From Sulfurimonas sp. CG01_land_8_20_14_3_00_36_23 (lineage in GTDB: Bacteria > Campylobacterota > Campylobacteria > Campylobacterales > Sulfurimonadaceae): 49,829 nt of DNA. The stretch's first letter is position 1, and the number at the start of each line of letters is the position of its first letter. The translations under genes were made by a program, and so were the position numbers. Under the pieces are notes generated by a model. That model searched no databases. It saw only the letters and a list, made by a program, of their open reading frames with translations, and had not been told where the DNA came from. Below, one piece after another: positions 1 to 7,756 of this stretch. The stretch lies in the NCBI GenBank assembly GCA_002781365.1, contig PETN01000023.1:1-49829 (forward strand), given 5' to 3'.

Positions 1-92
1 ATAAAATTAGCTGAAGATGTGGCATAAGGTTACAGGTGATGAAGGGAATTAAGATTTAAAAAAAGTTGTCTTGACTTTTTGGGGTAGCATAT

Positions 93-524
93 AGTATAGC
101 GTATCCGAGTGAGAAAGGGGGCTATAACATGCGCTGCAATATGTAAAAGAACAAACGGAGTATAGCGTATCCGAGTGAGAAAGGGGGCTATAACATGCTC
201 TGCAATACGTAAAAGAACAAACGGAGTATAGCGTATCCGAGTGAGAAAGGGGGCTATAACGACGGACTAGGTGTCTCTTGAGCTTCTATCAGTATAGCGT
301 ATCCGAGTGAGAAAGGGGGCTATAACGGCTCAGGTGTTTGCAATTCTGGTTGTAAAAGTATAGCGTATCCGAGTGAGAAAGGGGGCTATAACACCTAAAA
401 TGGAATTACCTTTTTTGTCGTAAGTATAGCGTATCCGAGTGAGAAAGGGGGCTATAACTACGAAGAGGCTATTGAAGAGTTTAGTGAGAGTATAGCGTAT
501 CCGAGTGAGAAAGGGGGCTATATA
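93..524 (-). CRISPR. CRISPR array, 7 repeats and 6 spacers, type II-C-like repeat
   Basis: Repeats of 36 bases start at 93, 159, 225, 291, 357, 423 and 489. On the + strand each begins AGTATAGCGTATCCGAG and ends GGGGGCTATAAC. All six spacers are exactly 30 bases, so the period is 66. The last copy (489-524) loses its final bases, which marks the old end of the array on the right. Read on the - strand the repeat begins GTTATAGCCCCCTTTCTCA and ends CGCTATACT. It closely resembles the Neisseria type II-C (Cas9) repeat as I remember it, including a -10-like box (TATACT) at its end, so crRNAs are probably transcribed leftward from a promoter in each repeat. No cas gene or convincing tracrRNA anti-repeat lies in the window; cas9-cas1-cas2 may lie left of base 1. 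Positions 1-92 hold AT-rich leader-like DNA with no supportable gene. Confidence 0.95.
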
Positions 525-546
525 AAAAGGGATTGGGAAATATCTT

Positions 547-575
547 TGGCATGTGGAATTAATTTCCACATACCA
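547..575 (-). terminator. Inverted pair of the 12-base word after rnj
   Basis: TGGCATGTGGAA (547-558) is followed after 5 bases by TTCCACATACCA (564-575). The arms are 12 bases with one difference, which becomes a G-U pair in RNA from the - strand. The hairpin sits 10 bases beyond the stop of rnj. Its T-run is weak, so termination is likely but not certain. Confidence 0.55.
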
Positions 576-584
576 ATGTTTTAG

Positions 585-2567
585 TTAAGAGACGAGAACG
601 TGAGGAACGATTAGAGGGTATCTTTTCATTTTTCTGTAGATATGTTTTCTAACAATTTGACGAAGGTCATTTTCAAGTGCTCTTGAGTTTTCAATCAATC
701 CACTTTTGAGGTGAAGTAAGAAGTGCTCTAAAACATCTTCCATCTCAAGCGCAAAAGCTTTGTCTTGTTTATCTGCCACTAAACCAAAAGTCGTAACATG
801 TGGTTTTTCCAACATCTTAGTCTCTTTGCGATCTACCTGTGCGACAATCACAACGATACCATCAGAAGCAAGTTTTTGACGATCAAGGATGATGTCATCT
901 TCTATTTGATGGTTATTTTGGTTGTCTATGTATGTTTTACCTGTTTTAACTGTTTTAACTTTTCTCATGTATTTAGGGGAGACTTCTATCTGCTCTCCAT
1001 CTGTCATAAGTAAAATATTTCTCTCAGGCACACCACACATGATAGCTGTCTCTTTATGCTTCATAACATGGTTATACTCACCGTGAATAGGTAAAAAGAA
1101 CTTAGGATTCACGAGACGAAGCATAAGTTTTTGCTCTTCCATAGAAGCATGTCCTGAAACGTGTATGTCTCTATCTCTAGCTACATTTGCGCCTGCACGT
1201 TGAAGATGGTTCAACATGCCTGAAATAGAGCCTTCATTCCCAGGAATCGCACGAGAAGAGAGGATAATCAAATCTGTTGGCTTGATTTTTATGTGTCTAT
1301 GTTCTCCGATAGACATTCTAAAAAGCGCAGAGTTTGGCTCACCCTGTGAACCTGTTGTTACTATGAGTACTTCTTTATCATTAAGTCTTGCAACTTCATC
1401 TGCATCTACAAAAATATTTTTTGGAAATTTTACATAGTCATACTGCATTGCCAGTTCTAAATTTCTCTCCATAGAGCGACCAATAACACAAACTTTACGT
1501 CCGTATTTAATACCATACTGTATCGCTTGTTGTACACGGTGAATATTTGAACTAAATGTCGAAAGAAGTACTCTTCCCTCAGCCTTTGAGAAAACACGGT
1601 CAAGTGCAGGTCCTACGCTTAGTTCTGAACCTGTTGGAGTTGTATTGTAAGAGTTTGTTGAGTCACTCATCAAACATAAAACACCTTTCTCTCCATAATG
1701 AGCCAATCTATGTAAATCCGCAGTATAGCCATCTACAGGAGTATAATCTATCTTAAAGTCACCCGTGTGAATAAGTGTTCCTGCTTTTGTAGTAATCGCT
1801 AAAGAGGAAGAGTCGATTATAGAGTGCGTCATGTGCATCCACTCGATTTCAAAATCTTCTCCAATTTTAACAATATCTCTTTTTTGAATCGGATTGAAAA
1901 ATCTTCTGTGCTCTTTAATATGGTGCTCATCAAATTTATTACCAATCATTGCTAATGGAAGGGATGTTCCATAGATTGGGAATTGCATCTCTTTATAAAG
2001 GTATGGCATTGCACCAATATGGTCTTCATGCGCATGCGTAATAATGACAGCAACTATCTTATGTTTTATCTCACGAAGGTACGTAAAATCTGGAATTAAG
2101 ATATCAACACCGTGCATATCTTCATCTGGGAAACTCATACCAACATCGACAAGAATTGCTTCTTTATCTGTTTCTATAACAGTGATATTTCCACCGATTT
2201 CACCGAGCCCACCAAGTGGGGTGATACGGATTTTAGCTGTAGAGTTTAAATCTAATTTATAGTGAGGATTAAGTCTTTGCTTATGTGCCTCTTGATTTTT
2301 AGCTACGAAAGTTTTTAAGTTTTCATCAATTGGTGTTGGTTGACGACGGTGACGATTTTTATTATTGTTACTATTGCTGTTAGCACTGTTGCTTTTGTTT
2401 CTGTTTTGATTGTTATTTGGCTTTGCGCCACCTGCTTGTTCGCCAGTTTTTGCATTTGCATTATCATTTGGCTTACGGTTGTTGTTATGTGGTCTTCTGT
2501 TGTTTGTTCTTGGTTTACTGTTTTCCTGAGGGTTACTTACTTGTGTCCCCTGATTCTCTTCTGCCAT
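585..2567 (-). CDS. rnj: Ribonuclease J
   Basis: Metallo-beta-lactamase/beta-CASP ribonuclease that matures and degrades RNA by 5'-3' exo- and endonucleolytic cleavage in the cytoplasm. The zinc motif HAHEDH is at residues 178-183, and further beta-CASP motifs include the SGHAS and PIHGEY segments. Residues 1 to about 100 are a low-complexity extension rich in Asn, Arg and Lys, as in Helicobacter RNase J, and may bind RNA or partners. At 660 residues it is long for the family because of this extension. The start is set by AAGGAGT about 8 bases upstream of ATG. The 5' end overlaps the 3' end of ksgA by 35 bases, so the two are translated as one operon. An inverted-repeat hairpin follows the stop. 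The ksgA-rnj pairing is usual in Campylobacterota. Confidence 0.95.
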   Translation of the reverse strand: MAEENQGTQVSNPQENSKPRTNNRRPHNNNRKPNDNANAKTGEQAGGAKPNNNQNRNKSNSANSNSNNNKNRHRRQPTPIDENLKTFVAKNQEAHKQRLNPHYKLDLNSTAKIRITPLGGLGEIGGNITVIETDKEAILVDVGMSFPDEDMHGVDILIPDFTYLREIKHKIVAVIITHAHEDHIGAMPYLYKEMQFPIYGTSLPLAMIGNKFDEHHIKEHRRFFNPIQKRDIVKIGEDFEIEWMHMTHSIIDSSSLAITTKAGTLIHTGDFKIDYTPVDGYTADLHRLAHYGEKGVLCLMSDSTNSYNTTPTGSELSVGPALDRVFSKAEGRVLLSTFSSNIHRVQQAIQYGIKYGRKVCVIGRSMERNLELAMQYDYVKFPKNIFVDADEVARLNDKEVLIVTTGSQGEPNSALFRMSIGEHRHIKIKPTDLIILSSRAIPGNEGSISGMLNHLQRAGANVARDRDIHVSGHASMEEQKLMLRLVNPKFFLPIHGEYNHVMKHKETAIMCGVPERNILLMTDGEQIEVSPKYMRKVKTVKTGKTYIDNQNNHQIEDDIILDRQKLASDGIVVIVAQVDRKETKMLEKPHVTTFGLVADKQDKAFALEMEDVLEHFLLHLKSGLIENSRALENDLRQIVRKHIYRKMKRYPLIVPHVLVS

Positions 2568-3348
2568 CCAAACTCCTTGTTATTTTATAGAGTTGGTGAT
2601 AGTCGCTTGTGGAAACTTGATGAGGTCGAATCGTTAATGTAAGATTTAGCTCTTCATAAGCCTCTTGAAGTAAGGTTTTATCATACACTGCCAATAGATT
2701 TTTCATCAGAGTTTTTCTTGGCTGCTTAAACGCTACCTTGAGCATTTGCTCGAAATTCTCATCACTTCTATCGGAGTTTTTTTGTATTAAAAACACTGCA
2801 GAGTCTATTTTGGGCGGTGGTTCGAATGCAGTTGGAGGAACTTTCACAACGATGTGTGCTTCGCCTATACTCTGAGTTATTACGCTCAAAGAACCAAATA
2901 CTTTTTCTCCATGTGTCGCACAAAATTTTTCTGCCACTTCAAGTTGTACCATTACAAGTATATTTTTACACATTGGATCTGCGAGTGCTTTTAGGATAAT
3001 ATTTGTTGCTATATAATAGGGCAAGTTTGCCACTAAATCATACGGCTCATCAACTAATTCACTCTTCCAAGCTTGTAGAACATCCCCACAATTTATGTGG
3101 AGTCGCTTGGTATCAATCTCTTCTTTAAATATACTATGTAATAGTTTACATAAATCGGTATCTACCTCAAAAGCTTCTACACTTTTGACATCAACTAAAA
3201 ATTTAGTTAAATCACCTAAGCCAGGTCCAATTTCTACGATTTTGTTATCGTTTTTGGGCATCGCTTGGATGATTTTTCTTAAAACTGTTTCATCTTTTAG
3301 GAAATTCTGTCCGAATTTCTTCTTAGCTACAACGCTATTTATATTCAT
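2533..3348 (-). CDS. ksgA: 16S rRNA (adenine1518/1519-N6)-dimethyltransferase
   Basis: Dimethylates two adjacent adenines near the 3' end of 16S rRNA using S-adenosylmethionine, a late step of small-subunit assembly. The SAM-binding motif I (VEIGPGLGDLT) is at residues 38-48 and the catalytic NLPYY at 108-112. The early KKFGQNFL segment and the 271-residue length are typical of KsgA/RsmA. It is the first gene of the leftward ksgA-rnj operon; the divergent hisF begins 145 bases away. The intergenic space holds both promoters and a parS-like site. Confidence 0.95.
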   Translation of the reverse strand: MNINSVVAKKKFGQNFLKDETVLRKIIQAMPKNDNKIVEIGPGLGDLTKFLVDVKSVEAFEVDTDLCKLLHSIFKEEIDTKRLHINCGDVLQAWKSELVDEPYDLVANLPYYIATNIILKALADPMCKNILVMVQLEVAEKFCATHGEKVFGSLSVITQSIGEAHIVVKVPPTAFEPPPKIDSAVFLIQKNSDRSDENFEQMLKVAFKQPRKTLMKNLLAVYDKTLLQEAYEELNLTLTIRPHQVSTSDYHQLYKITRSLDGRRESGDTSK

Positions 3349-3415
3349 GAGGTGCAGTTTATACTATTTTTGCTTATATTTAGGTAACGCCTCTCTTAAA
3401 TTTTTAAATTTGCAA

Positions 3416-3431
3416 TGTTTCATGTGAAACA
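3416..3431. other. parS-like ParB binding site (one mismatch)
   Basis: TGTTTCATGTGAAACA is a 16-base near-palindrome that differs at one position from the bacterial parS consensus TGTTTCACGTGAAACA. It lies in the ksgA/hisF intergenic space about 22 kb from dnaA, where chromosomal parS sites are expected. A second, better match lies at 6962-6977. Confidence 0.6.
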
Positions 3432-3492
3432 AATCTAAATGTAAGTCACAATGTGTATAATTTTACATACTATATGAGGCTTAAAAACTACT

Positions 3493-4251
3493 ATGAATTA
3501 TTTCGCAAAAAGAATCATTCCTTGTCTTGATGTAAAAGATGGACGCGTTGTCAAAGGTGTAAATTTTGTAGGTTTGAAAGATGCTGGCGACCCTGTAGAG
3601 GTGGCACGTCGCTACAATGAAGAGGGTGCTGATGAGCTTACATTTCTAGACATCACCGCTTCTAGTGACAACAGAGATACGATTGTAGATATTGTAGCGC
3701 AAGTGGCACGAGAGATTTTTATACCGCTCACAGTTGGCGGTGGAATAAGAAAACTAGATGATATTTATAAACTTTTAAATGTTGGTTGTGACAAAGTAAG
3801 CGTAAATTCTGCAGCAATCAAAAGACCAGAGCTTATCGATGAGGGTGCTAAAAGATTTGGTTCTCAATGCATTGTCACTGCAATAGACGTGAAAAAAGTG
3901 GGTGAAAAGTACCATGTGTTTTTAAATGGCGGGAGAGTTGATACTGGACTTGATGCCGTTCTCTGGGCAAAAGAGGTCGTAGATCGCGGAAGCGGAGAGA
4001 TACTTCTTACATCCATGGATGCAGATGGAACTAAAGCTGGTTTTGAGCTCAACATTACAGAACAGATTTCGCGCGCTGTTAGCGTTCCTGTTATCGCAAG
4101 TGGTGGAGCAGGAACGATGCAACATATCAAAGAAGCATTTGAACATGGTGCAGATGCCGCACTTGCCGCGAGTATTTTTCACTATAAGGAGATTGATATT
4201 ATGGAGTTAAAACACTACCTTCATGATAACAATATCCCTGTGAGACTTTAA
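3493..4251 (+). CDS. hisF: Imidazole glycerol phosphate synthase cyclase subunit HisF
   Basis: Cyclase half of the HisFH complex. It uses ammonia from HisH to convert PRFAR to imidazole glycerol phosphate and AICAR in histidine synthesis. The protein is a (beta/alpha)8 barrel of 252 residues, the usual length. The conserved [12 protein letters not shown] start carries catalytic Asp13, and the second catalytic Asp is Asp132 in TAIDVKK. Phosphate-binding loops VGGGI and ASGGAG are both present. The stop codon overlaps the next start (TAATG), so it is translationally coupled to the phosphorylase-like gene and rlmN. The other his genes are not in the window. Confidence 0.97.
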   Translation: MNYFAKRIIPCLDVKDGRVVKGVNFVGLKDAGDPVEVARRYNEEGADELTFLDITASSDNRDTIVDIVAQVAREIFIPLTVGGGIRKLDDIYKLLNVGCDKVSVNSAAIKRPELIDEGAKRFGSQCIVTAIDVKKVGEKYHVFLNGGRVDTGLDAVLWAKEVVDRGSGEILLTSMDADGTKAGFELNITEQISRAVSVPVIASGGAGTMQHIKEAFEHGADAALAASIFHYKEIDIMELKHYLHDNNIPVRL

Positions 4252-4793
4252 TGATTATATGTGCGGGGAATAACGAAACATTTGATTTTGCGCAACCAAT
4301 GGGAGTAGGGCTTATTGAAACAGCGATGAATCTAACAAGACTCTGTTTGTTTGACAAACCTGAATTTTTACTCTTTGTTGGTAGTGCTGGAAGTTATGGC
4401 GATAACAAAATATTTGACATCATAGAATCAAAAACAGCCTCAAATATTGAACTTGCTTTTCTAAGAGATGAAGCCTACACACCACTAGACAATGTTATTT
4501 CGACTAACACGACTAACAAAAAAGATATTATTGTAAACTCTTCAAACTATATTTCCACATGCCAAGAACTTACAAAAAAGTTTCTTGCTTTAGGAGTAGG
4601 TATCGAAAATATGGAGTTTTTTTCAGTTTTAAAAATTGCTCAAGAGTTTAATATCCCAGCTGGCGGTGTGTTTTGTATAACAAATTACACTAACAAAAAT
4701 GCGCATGAAGAGTTTTTGAAAAATCATGAAAAAGCAAAAGAGCTTTTAACTCGGCATGTGGAAACTAGAATAAAGGAACTAACAACTTCATGA
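4251..4793 (+). CDS. Purine nucleoside phosphorylase-like protein
   Basis: A short (180-residue) member of the nucleoside phosphorylase / MTA-SAH nucleosidase superfamily. Visible features are [10 protein letters not shown]-type early segment (here [12 protein letters not shown]), [19 protein letters not shown] (matching the family's substrate-binding E-x-E/M-E region) and a late [10 protein letters not shown]. The true substrate is unknown. It overlaps hisF by one base and rlmN by four (ATGA), so the three form one tight operon. It carries one exact copy of the 12-base word (4553-4564, read as STCQ) and a one-mismatch inverted copy at 4752-4763. The same gene order, with rlmN next, exists in Campylobacter as I recall. 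Confidence 0.7.
   Translation: MIICAGNNETFDFAQPMGVGLIETAMNLTRLCLFDKPEFLLFVGSAGSYGDNKIFDIIESKTASNIELAFLRDEAYTPLDNVISTNTTNKKDIIVNSSNYISTCQELTKKFLALGVGIENMEFFSVLKIAQEFNIPAGGVFCITNYTNKNAHEEFLKNHEKAKELLTRHVETRIKELTTS
4553..4564 (+). repeat. 12-base word TTCCACATGCCA
   Basis: Exact copy inside the phosphorylase-like gene, in the frame that reads S-T-C-Q. See the finding on the dispersed word. Confidence 0.85.
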
Positions 4794-5866
4794 GTGAGCT
4801 AAAACAATCATTATTGGACTTCACACAAAAAGAGTTAGAAGCACTCATAAAACCAAGTTTTAGAGCCAAACAGATTTATGGCTGGTTATACCATCAATAT
4901 GCAGAAACTTACGATGATATGAAAAACATTCCAAAAGCCCTTAAAGAAGAGTTAGCAAAAAAATATCTTGTAAATCCGATGAAGATAGTAAAAAAAGAGC
5001 TCTCATCAGATGGAACCATCAAATACCTGTTTGAGCTTCAAGATGGAAAAACAGTAGAAGCTGTCTGGCTAAAGATGAAAGATACGCAACTTGACGACAA
5101 TGGTGAAGTTATTCAAGAAGCAAAATATACAATCTGTGTATCTACGCAAGTTGGATGTAAAGTAGGGTGTTCCTTCTGTTTAACAGCAAAAGGTGGCTTT
5201 ACTAGAGATTTAACTGCTGGTGAGATAGTTGCTCAGGTTGTCAATCTAAAAAGAGATAATGACCACAAACACAACAGAAAGATAAACATCGTCTATATGG
5301 GAATGGGTGAGCCACTTGATAATCTTAGCAATCTTGCTAAGGCGATAGAGATATTTAAAGAGGAAGAGGGGCTTTGTATTAGCGGTAAACGCCAAACAGT
5401 CTCTACAAGTGGTCTCAGCAACAAGATAGATAAACTTGGAGAGATGGATTTAGGCGTTCACATAGCTATCTCTCTTCATGCGGTTGATGATGAGCTTAGA
5501 ACGGAACTAATCCCGATGAATAAAGCGCACAACATCGCTTCTATTATAGAAGCTGTAAAACGCTTTCCGATAGACACTCGAAAAAGAGTTATGTTTGAGT
5601 ATCTGGTTATAAAAAACAAAAATGATGACATAGGCTCTGCAAAAAAATTAGTCAAGCTTTTAACTGACATCAAAGCAAAGGTAAATCTTATCTATTTTAA
5701 CCCCTATCCTGGGACAAGCTATGAAAGACCCTCAAAAAGTGATATGATTGCTTTCCAAGACTATTTAGTTCATCATGGCTTGCTTTGTACTATACGGGAC
5801 TCTAAAGGGATAGATATAAGCGCCGCTTGCGGTCAATTAAAAGAGAAAACAGAAGGAGAGAGATAA
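4790..5866 (+). CDS. rlmN: 23S rRNA (adenine2503-C2) / tRNA (adenine37-C2) methyltransferase
   Basis: Radical SAM enzyme that methylates C2 of A2503 in 23S rRNA and A37 in some tRNAs. The iron-sulfur cluster motif CxxxCxxC is Cys123, Cys127 and Cys130. The N-terminal helical accessory domain covers residues 1-90, and a C-terminal Cys in the SAACGQL segment is the methyl-accepting catalytic residue. The 358-residue length is normal. The start ATGA overlaps the previous stop. It is followed with a one-base overlap by a tiny membrane-protein gene. Confidence 0.96.
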   Translation: MSELKQSLLDFTQKELEALIKPSFRAKQIYGWLYHQYAETYDDMKNIPKALKEELAKKYLVNPMKIVKKELSSDGTIKYLFELQDGKTVEAVWLKMKDTQLDDNGEVIQEAKYTICVSTQVGCKVGCSFCLTAKGGFTRDLTAGEIVAQVVNLKRDNDHKHNRKINIVYMGMGEPLDNLSNLAKAIEIFKEEEGLCISGKRQTVSTSGLSNKIDKLGEMDLGVHIAISLHAVDDELRTELIPMNKAHNIASIIEAVKRFPIDTRKRVMFEYLVIKNKNDDIGSAKKLVKLLTDIKAKVNLIYFNPYPGTSYERPSKSDMIAFQDYLVHHGLLCTIRDSKGIDISAACGQLKEKTEGER

Positions 5867-5964
5867 TGGGTGGAGTAGAGATATTTCAGGTCGTTTTTCT
5901 AATAGTGGTTTTTGTTGGTGGTGTCATAGGCTTTATAAAAGCTGCGACGAGTGATAAAAAATAA
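5866..5964 (+). CDS. Tiny single-pass membrane protein (32 residues)
   Basis: Open frame from ATG at 5866 to TAA at 5964. The peptide starts [15 protein letters not shown] and ends AATSDKK, with one hydrophobic segment at about residues 6-24 and a basic tail. The start overlaps the rlmN stop by one base (TAATG) and is preceded by AAGGAG at a good distance, so translation is well supported. A small hydrophobic protein gene follows rlmN in Campylobacter jejuni too, as I recall, which suggests conserved linkage. Function is unknown. It is short enough to be missed by standard gene callers. Confidence 0.75.
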   Translation: MGGVEIFQVVFLIVVFVGGVIGFIKAATSDKK

Positions 5965-6044
5965 TCATATATGTAATAATTTAGAGATAAAAAAAGATAC
6001 AATATATGCTATAAATTATCAAACTCAAAATAAAGGAACAACTT

Positions 6045-6281
6045 ATGGCTGAGAAGACAAATACAGACAGAATCAAAGAGATATATAAACTTTGTAAAGC
6101 ACACTTTGGTGACATTCGCTTTGTAGGAATCAAATACCATAAAAAAATTGGTTGGATAGCAAAAGCACAATTTGATGGCGGTTTTGAGAACTTAACTGCT
6201 GATGGATTAACAAGTACTGAAGCATTAAGAAAACTTAGAAATCGTGTGAAAAAAATCATTAAAAGATACAATGCAGTATAG
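6045..6281 (+). CDS. Conserved hypothetical small basic protein
   Basis: 78 residues with the start MAEKTNTDRIKEIYKL and a basic C-terminal helix (RKLRNRVKKIIKRYNAV). There is no signal peptide or membrane segment, so it is probably cytoplasmic; the basic tail could contact nucleic acid, but that is inference. AAAGGA precedes the ATG. The upstream DNA has TACAAT and TATAAA boxes, so it probably has its own promoter. I do not recognise the family. Confidence 0.75.
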   Translation: MAEKTNTDRIKEIYKLCKAHFGDIRFVGIKYHKKIGWIAKAQFDGGFENLTADGLTSTEALRKLRNRVKKIIKRYNAV

Positions 6282-6744
6282 AAGATAGAGACATCTCTTT
6301 TTGACGCCATTATACTAAACGACCAACACACCAGGGAGGTCGTTTATAGGTGTAATAATACCTTAACTTTCTTATATAAAAATAATCCTCTTTTACCTAG
6401 AAACTAATCTTAAACAAAACATAATCATTTACATTGTTCAGTAATTCACCTAAAATGTGTAGTATTCACACAGTGTTGTAAGCTGTGAATATCTTCTGGT
6501 TTAAATAATACAAATTCATAAATTTTTTACTTGATTAAGAAAAAATTTATATAAAACACACCTGAAATTAAAATAGCTTCTTATCTATAGATTGCCCTAT
6601 TTATGGGCTTTAGACACTATTATGCAGTATTTCCAATTTGAAAAGAGAAGAGTTACTACAATTTATAAATAAGTTATTCACACTTCCGAGTTAAGGGGCT
6701 TGACTTCTGGCTTACTTTTGCTCTATTGTAAAGAATAAACTCTT
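6282..6744. other. Long AT-rich intergenic region with hairpin and DnaA-box-like sites
   Basis: No gene was found here. It holds a hairpin, AAACGACC (6317-6324) / GGTCGTTT (6338-6345) with a 13-base loop, which could terminate or process the transcript of the 78-residue gene. It also holds three TATTCACA-type sites: 6462-6470, 6484-6491 (reverse orientation, forming an inverted pair with the first) and TTATTCACA at 6674-6682. These match the DnaA boxes around dnaA in this window. Confidence 0.45.
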
Positions 6745-7656
6745 TTAGGCTTTCATACTCTCGAAGCAAATTTTCTCAAAATCTATATTACTTTTACAAT
6801 GATACTTGTTTGAGTAGAGCTCAAACTCTAACTCATTTGCATGGAGAAGAAGTCTTCTCGAACCACTCTTTTTGATTCTCTCTTCATCACTTAATTCTCT
6901 ATCTAAAAACTTAATCATCTCCTCTTCGCTCTGTCCATAGATAGGGTCACCAACAATTGGATGTTTCACGTGGAACAAATGCACTCTAATTTGATGTTGT
7001 CTTCCAGTATAAGGAGAGCACTCTACTAGAGTCATATTAGTTGAAGGAAAATATTTTAAAGGCTTTATATCTGTTTTAGAAGCTTTACCGCTCTCATGAA
7101 CTTTTACTACCATTCTTACCATCGCGCTATCGTCTTCTGATCTTAGTAAAGGAGCTTCAATACAAAGCTCCTCTTTAAGCTCACCATGAACCATTGCGAG
7201 ATACTTCTTTTTCATATCTCTCTCTTGGAACATCATCTTTATATCTCTTTCACTCTCTTTATTTCTTGCGCATAAGACAAGACCACTCGTCTCTTGGTCG
7301 ATTCTATGTGCAATGTTAGCATCACGCCCAAATTGATATTTAAGCTCATCTATTAAAGAGTAGGGTGTATTTCTATTTTGAGGATGAATAAGCACTCCAC
7401 TTGGTTTATCAAAAAGAACAAACTCATCATATACGGCATGTGGAACTAAACCTTTTGTGATTGGTTCAAAATAGATAAATTCAAATTCTCCCTCTATCTC
7501 TCCAGCTGTTCTGCACATAGGAACACCATCAACAAAGAGCCTTCCTTTGGCGATTAATCGTTGTGCCTCTTTTTGCGTATAATCTAACTCTTTCATCAGA
7601 TAGAGAAAAGCTTTCTGCTTTTTCTGTACAAACATTTTTTTTAAAACAAATGGCAA
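6745..7656 (-). CDS. RluA-family pseudouridine synthase
   Basis: Isomerises uridine to pseudouridine in rRNA or tRNA. An S4-like RNA-binding region occupies about residues 15-60 (YTQKEAQRLIAKGRLFVDG). The catalytic motif HRIDQETSGLVL carries the active Asp, and GRQHQIRVHL is the second family motif. At 303 residues it fits the RluC/RluD class; the exact target cannot be read from sequence. A perfect parS-type site is embedded at 6962-6977, in codons for FHVKH. A one-mismatch copy of the 12-base word is at 7434-7445 and reads VPHA in this gene. Confidence 0.9.
   Translation of the reverse strand: MPFVLKKMFVQKKQKAFLYLMKELDYTQKEAQRLIAKGRLFVDGVPMCRTAGEIEGEFEFIYFEPITKGLVPHAVYDEFVLFDKPSGVLIHPQNRNTPYSLIDELKYQFGRDANIAHRIDQETSGLVLCARNKESERDIKMMFQERDMKKKYLAMVHGELKEELCIEAPLLRSEDDSAMVRMVVKVHESGKASKTDIKPLKYFPSTNMTLVECSPYTGRQHQIRVHLFHVKHPIVGDPIYGQSEEEMIKFLDRELSDEERIKKSGSRRLLLHANELEFELYSNKYHCKSNIDFEKICFESMKA
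6962..6977. other. parS ParB binding site
   Basis: TGTTTCACGTGGAACA is the exact complement of the known 16-base parS form TGTTCCACGTGAAACA. It lies inside the pseudouridine synthase gene about 19 kb from dnaA. Intragenic parS sites near the origin are usual in bacteria. parA and parB are not in the window. Confidence 0.8.
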
Positions 7657-7756
7657 AGTTTAATCCCTTTTTTACAATAAATTCTGTAGAATAACTTACT
7701 TTAATATATGCTAATTTTAACATAATACATAAGATAATAATCACAAGGCTAAATAA

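Noticed and set aside
1-27. End of an open frame at the left edge (ends TAA at 27), possibly a cas gene tail
   Set aside because: Only eight codons are visible and they do not match a Cas2 or Cas9 ending that I recognise.
1-92. tracrRNA anti-repeat next to the array
   Set aside because: No stretch here or in 525-585 is complementary to the repeat beyond a few bases.
330-569. 79-residue frame on the - strand with repeated IAPFLTRIRYT
   Set aside because: It is the CRISPR repeat read as protein; the repetition comes from the array.
2340-2642. 100-residue + strand frame over the start of rnj
   Set aside because: It is the antisense of the Asn-rich RNase J extension and has no ribosome site or family features.
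6699-6730. TTGACT...TATTGT as a rightward promoter for a small RNA
   Set aside because: Spacing is 18 bases, the -10 is weak, and no structured RNA or + strand gene follows before purB.
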